DNA of 5,509 bases, taken from JAPLKX01 sp035530195. GTDB taxonomy: Bacteria; Hydrogenedentota; Hydrogenedentia; Hydrogenedentales; SLHB01. The notes beneath the pieces were generated by a model. The model did not search any database. It was not told where the DNA came from and was given only the letters and a program-made list of their open reading frames with translations. Location: positions 1 to 5,509 of the forward strand of contig DATKVG010000044.1 in the NCBI GenBank assembly GCA_035530195.1, written 5' to 3'. Numbering within the stretch: position 1 is the stretch's first letter; every line of letters begins with the position of its first letter. Positions 1 through 5,509 of this stretch are shown in pieces. A program made the position numbers and the translations under genes.

Positions 1-1881
1 GAGTTCCCGGGGGCCGACACGATCGGCGCCGGCATCGGAAAGCCGGATCCGGAGAAGCTGGCCGACCTCGTTTTCTGGGCCGCGGTACAGGGCGCCGTGC
101 TGGATGCGCCTCTGGTGAAGAAGCTGATGGCCGAGGAGGCCCCGCTGGTCCGCGAGAATACGCTGGCAGCACTGTGTTTTACCGACCAGGACAAGGCCGC
201 CGCTGAAATGGGTGCGTCCCTTGCTTACGGCAGGGATGTCGCCACGGCCTCACCGAACGAACTGATCCTGGCCTGCCTGGTGAACGAGAAGCATGGGCTT
301 GGGCATCTGCCGGAACTGCGGCGCCTGCTGGCGTCCGACGATCTCACCGTGGCTGTCGCGGCGGCGCGGGCGCTCGTCAAGGTGGGCGCCAAAGACGACC
401 TCGCCGTGCTGGAGGCCGCGATCGATGAGCGGGAACGCCTCCTGCTGGCTAAGGACCCGCAGAGGCCGGAGATCGCTCAGATGGGGCGGCCGCTGCTGGC
501 GGCGCTTTCCGAAGCCCTGCAGTTGCGCGTTGTTCCGAATCCGTCGAAGGCCACGTTGACCCGCGAGATCCTGAAGGCGAACACCGATCTGAACCGTTTC
601 ATCCCCTGGGACGGCAACACTGTGTTCAATGCCGGCGGCCTGCTGCGCCAATGGCCCAAGGAAGGCCCCAAGGAACTCTGGCGCTTCAAGGCTGGCCCGG
701 CCCTGGCCGCGGTGGTGGAAGCAGGCGGTCGTGCGTTCATCGCCGGACAGTCGGACAAGAAACAGTGGGCGTACTGCCTCGACGCAAAGACCGGCAAGGA
801 ACTCTGGAAAACGGAAACCGGAGAGGAGTTCTTCCTGCCGGGCCATTGGTGGGGCACCGTGTCGTCGCCGGTCGTGGATGGTGATCGCGTCTACTTCATT
901 TCGTACCATCGCCGGACCGATCCGCCGCCGCCCGGGGAGAACATCGAGCAATCCCCGATCGTGTGCATCCGGATCGCCGACGGCCAGGTGCTCTGGCGGA
1001 GCAACGGCGACGACGTCCCCTATGTGAACGGTTTCTCGACGCCACTGGTGATCGGGGACACTGTCTACGCGTTGCCGTATAAGGTACGGTCTCAGGTGCT
1101 CCTGCCATTGGACCGGCTGACTGGCAAGGTTCGCAGCCAATGGCCGCTATGCTCGCCGGATAGCGGCGTCTCTATGGCGCCCTCCTCGCCGATCTACCAG
1201 GAGCTTGATGGAATCGGCCAGATCGTGACCGGATGGGGCAGTGCGCTTGGCGCGCAGGTCGTCGGGTGCAGCCCCAAGGATGGCACGATCTTCTGGCGAG
1301 TAGGGGTCTCGGGATATGGCATTTTTGCTTCGCCCGTCGCTGTCGGCCGCCGGATCTTCCTCACCTACGGCCGGGATCGGTGGTCGCGGTGCCTCGAGAT
1401 GCAGGCCCGGGGCGGCAAGATCCGGAGCAGGGAAATCTACAGCAGCATCAGGAACCAGTTGAACACCTTCAACACGCCGGCCATCATCGCTGGCGCCGTC
1501 TATGGATTCAACTATGACGCTCTCCAGTGCACCAGCCTCGACGACGGCAAGGTCTTATGGGAGAAGAAGAACTCCGCCGACTGGGGTACAACATGCCAGT
1601 TGATTGCCGCCGACGGGCTGATTTTCGCCCTCTCCTCGAGCGGAGATCTGGTCATGCTCGATGTGAATCGGACCGGCTATCACGAACTCGGGCGCGTGCG
1701 TCATGGTATCGACCTCGGTCATCCGCAGCATCCGACCCTGGCCAACGGCCGCCTCTACGTTCATGGCCTCGACACCACCATCTGTTATCAACTGACCCCC
1801 GAGTTGCTGGGCAGCGCGCCGGACACCAGTTCGTCACCGCCCGTACGAGTCCAAACTGAACGAGAGAGGAGCAAACGATGA
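1..1881 (+). CDS. HEAT-like repeat plus PQQ-like beta-propeller protein (5' partial)
   Basis: The reading frame is open from base 1, so the true start lies upstream; the Met at 97 is internal and the sequence before it (FPGADTIGAGIGKPDPEKL...) reads as protein. 626 residues are visible. Residues about 1-175 are Ala/Leu-rich helical repeats of HEAT type, for example VRENTLAALCF and VAVAAARALVKVGAKDDL. From about residue 195 to the end lies a PQQ-like (BamB/quinoprotein-fold) beta-propeller, with blade motifs PKELWRFK (~223), GKELWKTE (~265), GQVLWRSNG (~330), GTIFWRVG (~428) and GKVLWEKK (~515), closing with LYVHGLDTTICYQL. No vicinal Cys pair or CxxCH is seen, so it is probably a binding or scaffold propeller rather than a PQQ dehydrogenase. 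Its stop overlaps the next start (ATGA), indicating co-transcription. The propeller is paralogous to that of the gene at 4281 (28 of 36 residues identical from LNRFIP). Export is likely by analogy with its neighbours, but the N-terminus is not in view. The substrate is unknown. Confidence 0.85.
   Translation, partial: EFPGADTIGAGIGKPDPEKLADLVFWAAVQGAVLDAPLVKKLMAEEAPLVRENTLAALCFTDQDKAAAEMGASLAYGRDVATASPNELILACLVNEKHGLGHLPELRRLLASDDLTVAVAAARALVKVGAKDDLAVLEAAIDERERLLLAKDPQRPEIAQMGRPLLAALSEALQLRVVPNPSKATLTREILKANTDLNRFIPWDGNTVFNAGGLLRQWPKEGPKELWRFKAGPALAAVVEAGGRAFIAGQSDKKQWAYCLDAKTGKELWKTETGEEFFLPGHWWGTVSSPVVDGDRVYFISYHRRTDPPPPGENIEQSPIVCIRIADGQVLWRSNGDDVPYVNGFSTPLVIGDTVYALPYKVRSQVLLPLDRLTGKVRSQWPLCSPDSGVSMAPSSPIYQELDGIGQIVTGWGSALGAQVVGCSPKDGTIFWRVGVSGYGIFASPVAVGRRIFLTYGRDRWSRCLEMQARGGKIRSREIYSSIRNQLNTFNTPAIIAGAVYGFNYDALQCTSLDDGKVLWEKKNSADWGTTCQLIAADGLIFALSSSGDLVMLDVNRTGYHELGRVRHGIDLGHPQHPTLANGRLYVHGLDTTICYQLTPELLGSAPDTSSSPPVRVQTERERSKR
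843..911 (+). repeat. Copy A of near-identical DNA patch shared by the two propeller paralogs
   Basis: This stretch matches 5228-5296 at 66 of 69 positions, and its first 58 nt differ at one base only (t862 versus g5247). It encodes the propeller segment HWWGTVSSPVVDGDRVYF. Similarity falls sharply on the 3' side and is patchy on the 5' side, so the patch stands out from the rest of the paralogous alignment. Confidence 0.85.
1866..1871 (+). promoter_or_regulatory. Ribosome binding site for the glycine-rich protein gene
   Basis: GAGGAG lies 6 nt before the ATG at 1878, inside the 3' end of the preceding gene. With the ATGA stop/start overlap it supports this start and suggests translational coupling between the two genes. 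Confidence 0.75.
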
Positions 1882-2936
1882 AGTCGCACAACGCATGCAA
1901 GTGTCAGTTGGCTCTGCGTCACACCCTGTCGGCGCTGGCTGTGCTGGTGTTTCTTGGCTGGGCCGCTGTCGCGCAGGGGGCGGAGAAAACATGGAACGCC
2001 GAGGCCGGCGACTACTTCACCCCCACCGCCTGGCAACCCGCAGGCGTACCCAGCGCTGACGACGACGTGATCATAGCCCAAGGCACGGTGACCCTTCCGG
2101 AATCCGCGACGGTCAAGTCCCTGACCTTGTCGGGGACGCTGATCATCGCCAATGGGGACACGACCTTGAAGTCGGACACGTTCCGCATCCGGAAAGGCGG
2201 ACTCGTCACCGTGCCCGGAAGTTTCCTGACGGAGGACCAAGCCTGCCGCGTGAGCCTGGTCGGCGCGGACCTCAGCGTGGACGAAGGCGGGGCCATCAAT
2301 GTCGATGGCAAGGGTTACGCCAATCGCCGCGACAAGGTCCCGAGCGGCCCGGGCGGAGCACGCAGGACCACTGGTTCCGGCTCGCACGGCGGCAAAGGCG
2401 GCTGCTTTCGCAGCGGCCTCCCCTACGGCTCTGTCATCGCCCCGACACAAGCCGGCAGTGCCGGCGGCACGTATACAGGGATCGGCGGGGATGGCGGTGG
2501 CATCATCCGCATCCAGGCAACGGGTTCCGTCATCGTGAATGGCAGGATCAGCGCCAACGGCCTCGATTGTGTAGGAGGTGCGAGTGCCGGCGCCGGGGGG
2601 AGCATCTTCATCACCTGTGGAACGTTTGCCGGGACTGCGGGTGCGATCGAAGCAATGGGGGGCAACGTGCCGCCCAAAGCCGATGGCGGCGGCGGCGGCG
2701 GCGGCGGACGTATTGCCCTGGTCTTTGACAAGGCGGCGCAGAGGAAACAGCCCCCGGTGACCGTCCGGTTTTCAGCGGATGGCGGGAAAGGCTACGATAG
2801 CGTCGCCGGTCGCGACCGGGGCCCGGGCGAGCCGGGAACGCTGTTCCTTTCCGATGCCGACATCCTCAAGCCCATCGAAGCGGAGACACCCCCGCCTCAG
2901 CCCCACAAAGAGAAGGCGCCTCAGGACACGAAGTAG
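1878..2936 (+). CDS. Secreted glycine-rich protein with G8-like/beta-solenoid N-terminal region
   Basis: A 352-residue protein. The start is fixed by GAGGAG 6 nt upstream and by the ATGA overlap with the preceding gene. Residues 1-35 form a signal peptide: a basic start, a hydrophobic core LSALAVLVFLGWAAVA, and cleavage near AVA-QG or AQG-AE. Residues about 38-110 have the pattern W...GDY..P..W.P.GVPS.DDDVII..GTVTL...V.SLTLSGTL, as in G8-like and cell-surface beta-solenoid domains. Residues about 140-290 are glycine-rich, with the recurring pattern 'GG.GG-G-I-I-R-I / G.I.ANG / GAGGSI.I / G.I.A.GG / GGGGGGRIAL' seen in large surface proteins of PVC-group bacteria. Residues 330-352 are a Pro- and Lys-rich hydrophilic tail (PPPQPHKEKAP). 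There is no membrane anchor, sorting motif or recognised catalytic site. It sits between two propeller genes and is probably an extracytoplasmic or surface component. Its exact function is unknown. Confidence 0.85.
   Translation: MKSHNACKCQLALRHTLSALAVLVFLGWAAVAQGAEKTWNAEAGDYFTPTAWQPAGVPSADDDVIIAQGTVTLPESATVKSLTLSGTLIIANGDTTLKSDTFRIRKGGLVTVPGSFLTEDQACRVSLVGADLSVDEGGAINVDGKGYANRRDKVPSGPGGARRTTGSGSHGGKGGCFRSGLPYGSVIAPTQAGSAGGTYTGIGGDGGGIIRIQATGSVIVNGRISANGLDCVGGASAGAGGSIFITCGTFAGTAGAIEAMGGNVPPKADGGGGGGGGRIALVFDKAAQRKQPPVTVRFSADGGKGYDSVAGRDRGPGEPGTLFLSDADILKPIEAETPPPQPHKEKAPQDTK
2685..2708 (+). repeat. GGC trinucleotide microsatellite encoding eight glycines
   Basis: Seven perfect GGC units followed by GGA, in frame with the glycine-rich gene, encode Gly270-Gly277 just before RIAL. 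Gain or loss of units would keep the frame and only change the length of the glycine run. Confidence 0.9.
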
Positions 2937-2954
2937 AAGGTCTGCACAAACCTC

Positions 2955-2960
2955 AGGGAG
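2955..2960 (+). promoter_or_regulatory. Ribosome binding site selecting a TTG start
   Basis: AGGGAG sits 7 nt before the TTG at 2968, at ideal spacing. No in-frame ATG exists between the preceding stop (2936) and this point, and the next candidates (GTG 2983, ATG 3013) lack a comparable site and would cut into or remove the signal peptide. This decides the start of the next gene. Confidence 0.7.
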
Positions 2961-2967
2961 CCAAGAG

Positions 2968-4191
2968 TTGACTCAGAATACCGTGCTCGTCGCCAGTTGT
3001 GTTGTTGTCGCGATGATGGCGCAGACTGTTATGGGAGCGGATTGGCCGCAGTGGCTCGGGCCGGAGCGCAACGGGATCTCGTCCGAAGTTCCGCAGAAGT
3101 TGCCGGAGAAGAAAGTGCTGTGGCGTCGGCCCATGAGCGGCGAATCGCACGGCGGCATCGCCGTTGCCGCCGGCCGCGTGGTGGTGCCCGATTTGGGGGA
3201 AGGCAAGGAGATCATTCGCTGCTTCGGCGCCGAGAGGGGCGAAGCGGTCTGGTCGCACTCATACCCGGCGGCAGGCGAAATCGAGTTCGGCAGCTCCATG
3301 CGAACCACGCCGCTGATCCATGCAGGAAAGGTCTTCACGCTCGGGGCGGGGGGGGAACTCACCTGCCTCGAGCTGGCCACGGCGAATGAAGACAAGACCG
3401 CGAAGGTGGTCTGGCGGATGAACATCGCGGAGACCTGCAAGGCCACACGCCCCCATTGGGGCTATTCCGCTTCGCCGCTGATCGCCGACGGCCTGCTGAT
3501 CGTGGCTCCCGGCGCGGCTGATGCGGCGGTGGTTGCACTTGACCCGGCCACCGGCAAGGAGAAGTGGAGAGCGGTGGGTGAAAGCGCCGCCTACGCCAGC
3601 TTCATCGTCGCCAAACTCGGCGGCGTGACGCAATTGGTCGGCTACGACAAAGAAAGCCTTGGCGGCTGGGATCTCAAGAACGGCCAGCGCCTCTGGAGTG
3701 TGAAGCCCGAAAACGACGGCGACTTCAATGTCGGTACGCCGGTCGTGGTTGGTGAGCGTCTCCTGGTGTCCACCGAGAACAACGGTACGCGCCTCTTCCA
3801 GTTCGGCAAAGACGGCGTGGCTGACCCAAAGCCGGTGGCAAAGAACGACGATCTGTCGCTGGACATGGGCACGCCCGTGCTGTGGAAGGGCCGGGCCTAT
3901 GCCACGCGCGGCGGGCTGTATTGCATCAATGCGGATGACGCCATGAAGACGGCATGGTCTGACGAGAAAGAGGACGGTTTCTCCGCCTATTCGGCATGCA
4001 TTGCGGGGAACGACCGCCTTATGGTGTTCGGCGAATCGGGGACGCTTTGCCTGGTGGACATATCGGGCAAGGAAGGCCAGTTGCTCGGCAAAATGACATT
4101 GTGCGAGAAGACGTGGTCGTACCCGGCGCTTGCCGATGGGCGGCTCTACATCCGTGACGCCAAGTGGCTCTACGCTTACGAAATGAAATGA
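2968..4191 (+). CDS. Secreted PQQ-like (BamB-like) beta-propeller protein
   Basis: 407 residues from a TTG start supported by AGGGAG 7 nt upstream. The frame stays open much further upstream (an ATG at 2779), but that extension overlaps the preceding gene, is Arg/Ser-rich and would bury the signal peptide, so it is rejected. Residues 1-24 form a short signal peptide (VLVASCVVVAMMAQTVMGA), unusual in lacking Lys or Arg in its n-region. The mature protein opens with DWPQWLGPERNGIS, the entry motif of many Planctomycetes-type PQQ-like propellers. Blade tryptophans occur at about residues 95 (GEAVW), 149 (KVVW), 200 (GKEKW), 243 (GQRLW) and 330 (KTAW), and the chain ends with WLYAYEMK, which probably closes the ring. 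The length of about 384 mature residues is close to BamB, but there is no correctly placed lipobox, so BamB itself is not claimed. No PQQ or haem catalytic motif is seen. It lies 31 nt after the glycine-rich gene and is probably in the same operon. The ligand is unknown. Confidence 0.87.
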   Translation: MTQNTVLVASCVVVAMMAQTVMGADWPQWLGPERNGISSEVPQKLPEKKVLWRRPMSGESHGGIAVAAGRVVVPDLGEGKEIIRCFGAERGEAVWSHSYPAAGEIEFGSSMRTTPLIHAGKVFTLGAGGELTCLELATANEDKTAKVVWRMNIAETCKATRPHWGYSASPLIADGLLIVAPGAADAAVVALDPATGKEKWRAVGESAAYASFIVAKLGGVTQLVGYDKESLGGWDLKNGQRLWSVKPENDGDFNVGTPVVVGERLLVSTENNGTRLFQFGKDGVADPKPVAKNDDLSLDMGTPVLWKGRAYATRGGLYCINADDAMKTAWSDEKEDGFSAYSACIAGNDRLMVFGESGTLCLVDISGKEGQLLGKMTLCEKTWSYPALADGRLYIRDAKWLYAYEMK

Positions 4192-4208
4192 ACCCCGGAC
4201 GACAGTGG

Positions 4209-4227
4209 GCGCGGTATGGTGCCGCGC
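4209..4227 (+). other. GC-rich hairpin in the intergenic gap
   Basis: GCGCGG (4209-4214) pairs perfectly with CCGCGC (4222-4227) around a 7-nt loop, which a T-G wobble can shorten to 5 nt. It lies 17 nt after the stop at 4191. No T-run follows, so it is not a canonical intrinsic terminator. It could be an RNA-stabilising or attenuating hairpin, or chance in GC-rich DNA. The rest of this 89-nt gap shows no clear promoter. Confidence 0.3.
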
Positions 4228-4267
4228 AGAAAACGCTGGGGCGTCAAGCATTCCTACAATCAACAGC

Positions 4268-4273
4268 AGGAGA
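4268..4273 (+). promoter_or_regulatory. Ribosome binding site for the second paralog
   Basis: AGGAGA lies 7 nt before the ATG at 4281. That ATG begins a clean signal peptide, which confirms the start. Confidence 0.75.
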
Positions 4274-4280
4274 ACAGACA

Positions 4281-5509
4281 ATGATTAACGCAACACGAAG
4301 AATTCTGTCAACAATGGCCGTGATAAGTCTCCTGGCATCGACGGCCATGGCGGAGGAGCGGGCTGCCATTCCGACCGCGGGCTTGATGATTACCAAGGCT
4401 CTGGCCGGGAAAGCTGATGTCACCAAGGTGCTGGCGGCCAAGGTCAAGGACAACCGGCTGGTGATTGTTGCGACCAGCGCGTTTTTGGGCGTGGATGCCG
4501 GGAAGGACAAAGTTGTGGTGGATTATGTTCTGGACGGCAAGCTACAAACCATCGAGCTGTCGGCGATTGCCGGTGATGAATTGGGGGTTGCTACCCCGGG
4601 CGCGGATTGGGTGAAAGGGGTTGCGGTGCTGGGCGCGAGCAAGCCATTGCCGGCCAAGGGATTGGGGATCAAGTTCGCCATATACGGTAAACGAGAGGGA
4701 TGGGTGGACGTAACCGAACCGTGCAATGCAGCGATCGCCACCAACAAAATGACGATTGTGGCTTCGGACCAGCTGGCAGGGGATCCAAGCAGCGGGGCGG
4801 GGAAAATCATGCTCGTTTCGTATGTCCTGGACGGAAAAGAAGGAACGAAATCCTGTGAGCAGGGTCAAGAGCTAACCATTTCGACCGACACGCTGACGGC
4901 CCAGCAGGCGTGGGATGCCCTTCCGCCCTTGAAGGCAACCTTCAGCAGAAAGATCGAGCCGCGCAATACCGATTTGAATCGGTTCATTCCCGTTGACGGG
5001 AATACTGTGTACAACGCGGCTGGGTTGCTGCGAACCTGGCCTAAAAACGGCCCCAGAGAACTTTGGCGGCTGAAAACCGGACCCTCCATCGGCGCGACCG
5101 TGGAATCAGGCGGCCGGGCATTTGCAACGGGGCAACTCGACGGCAAACAGTGGGCGTACTGCCTGGAAGCGAAGACCGGGAAGATAATCTGGAAGACAGA
5201 ACTCGGACCGGAATTCATGCTGCCGCACCATTGGTGGGGCACCGTGGCGTCGCCGGTCGTGGATGGTGATCGCGTCTACTTCATTCCGTTCCATCGACTC
5301 GGTGATTTTCATATTCAAGGAGGTGAGGAATGCTCTCTGGTCTGTCTTCGGGTAAGCGATGGCAAGGAACTTTGGCGCAGTGGTGGAGACATCCCCTATG
5401 TGAACGGGTTTTCGACGCCGCTCGTTGTCGGCGGAACCCTTTTCGTTCTGCCGCAAAGAGAGAAAGACATTTTGGTTGCGTTGGATAAGATTTCTGGAAA
5501 GGTCCTATG
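4281..5509 (+). CDS. Secreted protein with two DUF3395-like domains and a PQQ-like beta-propeller (3' partial)
   Basis: The frame is open from the ATG at 4281 to the window edge without a stop: 409 codons plus 2 nt. AGGAGA stands 7 nt upstream of the start. Residues 1-24 are a classical signal peptide (RR at 6-7, hydrophobic core, AMA-EE cleavage). Residues about 34-102 and 127-201 are tandem copies of one domain with the pattern 'I..A..GK...DVT.......NRLVIVA......GKD.V.V.YVLDGK......GDEL'. By memory of the family this resembles DUF3395 (also at the C-terminus of DnaJC11-like proteins), where the pattern 'DVT...N.L.I.A.N.LFGDP...K.L.V.Y.LDGK' is typical; that family name is an inference. From residue 218 a PQQ-like propeller begins that aligns with gene 1 (LNRFIP, GLLR.WPK.GP.ELWR, KQWAYCL.AKTGK, HWWGTV.SPVVDGDRVYF, DIPYVNGFSTPLV). 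About three blades are visible, and more must lie beyond the edge. Codons ending in A or T are much commoner than in gene 1. It is probably extracytoplasmic; the ligand is unknown. Confidence 0.85.
   Translation, partial: MINATRRILSTMAVISLLASTAMAEERAAIPTAGLMITKALAGKADVTKVLAAKVKDNRLVIVATSAFLGVDAGKDKVVVDYVLDGKLQTIELSAIAGDELGVATPGADWVKGVAVLGASKPLPAKGLGIKFAIYGKREGWVDVTEPCNAAIATNKMTIVASDQLAGDPSSGAGKIMLVSYVLDGKEGTKSCEQGQELTISTDTLTAQQAWDALPPLKATFSRKIEPRNTDLNRFIPVDGNTVYNAAGLLRTWPKNGPRELWRLKTGPSIGATVESGGRAFATGQLDGKQWAYCLEAKTGKIIWKTELGPEFMLPHHWWGTVASPVVDGDRVYFIPFHRLGDFHIQGGEECSLVCLRVSDGKELWRSGGDIPYVNGFSTPLVVGGTLFVLPQREKDILVALDKISGKVL
4380..4586 (+). repeat. Internal protein duplication, copy 1 (DUF3395-like domain)
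   Basis: Residues 34-102 of the gene starting at 4281. Landmarks shared with copy 2 are G-L-x-I near the start, G-K then DVT, a buried 'LVIVA' strand, and YVLDGK. The DNA has diverged, so this is an old duplication seen mainly at protein level. Confidence 0.7.
4659..4883 (+). repeat. Internal protein duplication, copy 2 (DUF3395-like domain)
   Basis: Residues 127-201 of the gene starting at 4281. It begins GLGIKFAIYGK, continues with VDVTEP, MTIVASDQLAGDPSSG and YVLDGKEG, and ends QELTIS. This copy matches the remembered DUF3395-like pattern better (it keeps A-x-Y-G and G-D-P), while copy 1 appears degenerate there (A-L-A-G and G-V-D). Confidence 0.7.
5228..5296 (+). repeat. Copy B of near-identical DNA patch shared by the two propeller paralogs
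   Basis: Direct-orientation match to 843-911, offset 4385 bp: 57 of 58 identical over 5228-5285 and 66 of 69 overall. The next 30 codons (5295-5384) have 19 ending in A or T, against 2 of 30 in the matching part of gene 1 (910-999), so the patch is embedded in sequence of different codon habit. Confidence 0.85.

Noticed and set aside
97..99. ATG at 97 as the true start of the first gene
   Set aside because: The frame is open back to base 1 with protein-like sequence and there is no ribosome site before 97, so the gene is truncated by the window edge.
250..1140. 296-codon open frame on the - strand
   Set aside because: It lies wholly antisense to the first gene's HEAT and propeller region, is rich in Arg, His and Gly with no domain pattern, and is expected by chance in GC-rich coding DNA.
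1788..2450. 220-codon open frame on the - strand
   Set aside because: Antisense across the junction of the first two genes; the product is Ala/Gly/Arg-rich with no motif, and the + strand genes explain the region.
2779..2967. Upstream extension of the third gene from the ATG at 2779
   Set aside because: It overlaps the end of the glycine-rich gene by over 150 nt, encodes an Arg/Ser-rich string, and would hide the signal peptide that begins at the TTG at 2968.
2989..3000. V-A-S-C as a lipoprotein lipobox
   Set aside because: It occurs at residues 8-11, before the hydrophobic core, with no h-region in front of it, so lipid modification is unlikely.
3259..4281. 340-codon open frame on the - strand
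   Set aside because: Antisense to the compact propeller gene, whose + strand protein has clear family motifs; the reverse product is Arg/His-rich and shows no recognisable fold.
1..5509. PQQ-dependent dehydrogenase activity for the propeller proteins
   Set aside because: The blades resemble the PQQ-binding-like fold, but no vicinal cysteine pair, haem CxxCH or typical dehydrogenase catalytic segment is visible.

Overview
This GC-rich window appears to be protein-coding on the + strand only. It holds four consecutive genes packed as one likely transcription unit: a 5'-truncated gene (1-1881), a gene overlapping it by 4 nt (1878-2936), a third starting 31 nt later at a TTG codon (2968-4191), and a fourth starting 89 nt later (4281 onward) that runs off the right edge. 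I see no tRNA, rRNA, CRISPR array, transposase or integrase.

Three of the four genes encode beta-propeller proteins of the PQQ-like/BamB-like repeat type, with recurring blade ends of the form G-K-x-x-W. All three proteins whose N-terminus is visible carry a Sec-type signal peptide. Gene 1 joins an N-terminal alpha-helical HEAT-like region to a propeller. Gene 2 is a secreted glycine-rich protein with a G8-like/beta-solenoid N-terminal part. Gene 3 is a compact secreted propeller that opens with the A-D-W-P-Q-W-L-G-P motif. Gene 4 has a signal peptide, two tandem copies of a roughly 70-residue domain resembling DUF3395, and then a propeller closely related to that of gene 1. Genes 1 and 4 are therefore paralogs with exchanged N-terminal modules.

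The organism is probably a member of the Planctomycetes-Verrucomicrobia-Lentisphaerae/Kiritimatiellae group. This is inferred from the HEAT-plus-propeller and DUF3395-like-plus-propeller architectures, the 'DWPQ.(R/L)GP.R.G(I/V)S' entry motif and the glycine-rich secreted protein, not from a marker gene.

The likely shared theme is an extracytoplasmic set of scaffold or binding propellers made together with a glycine-rich surface protein. No catalytic signature of a PQQ dehydrogenase (vicinal Cys pair, haem CxxCH) is visible, so an enzymatic role is not supported. Notable points are the module swap between genes 1 and 4, a 58-nt patch that is 57/58 identical between them inside otherwise diverged sequence, and the internal domain duplication in gene 4.
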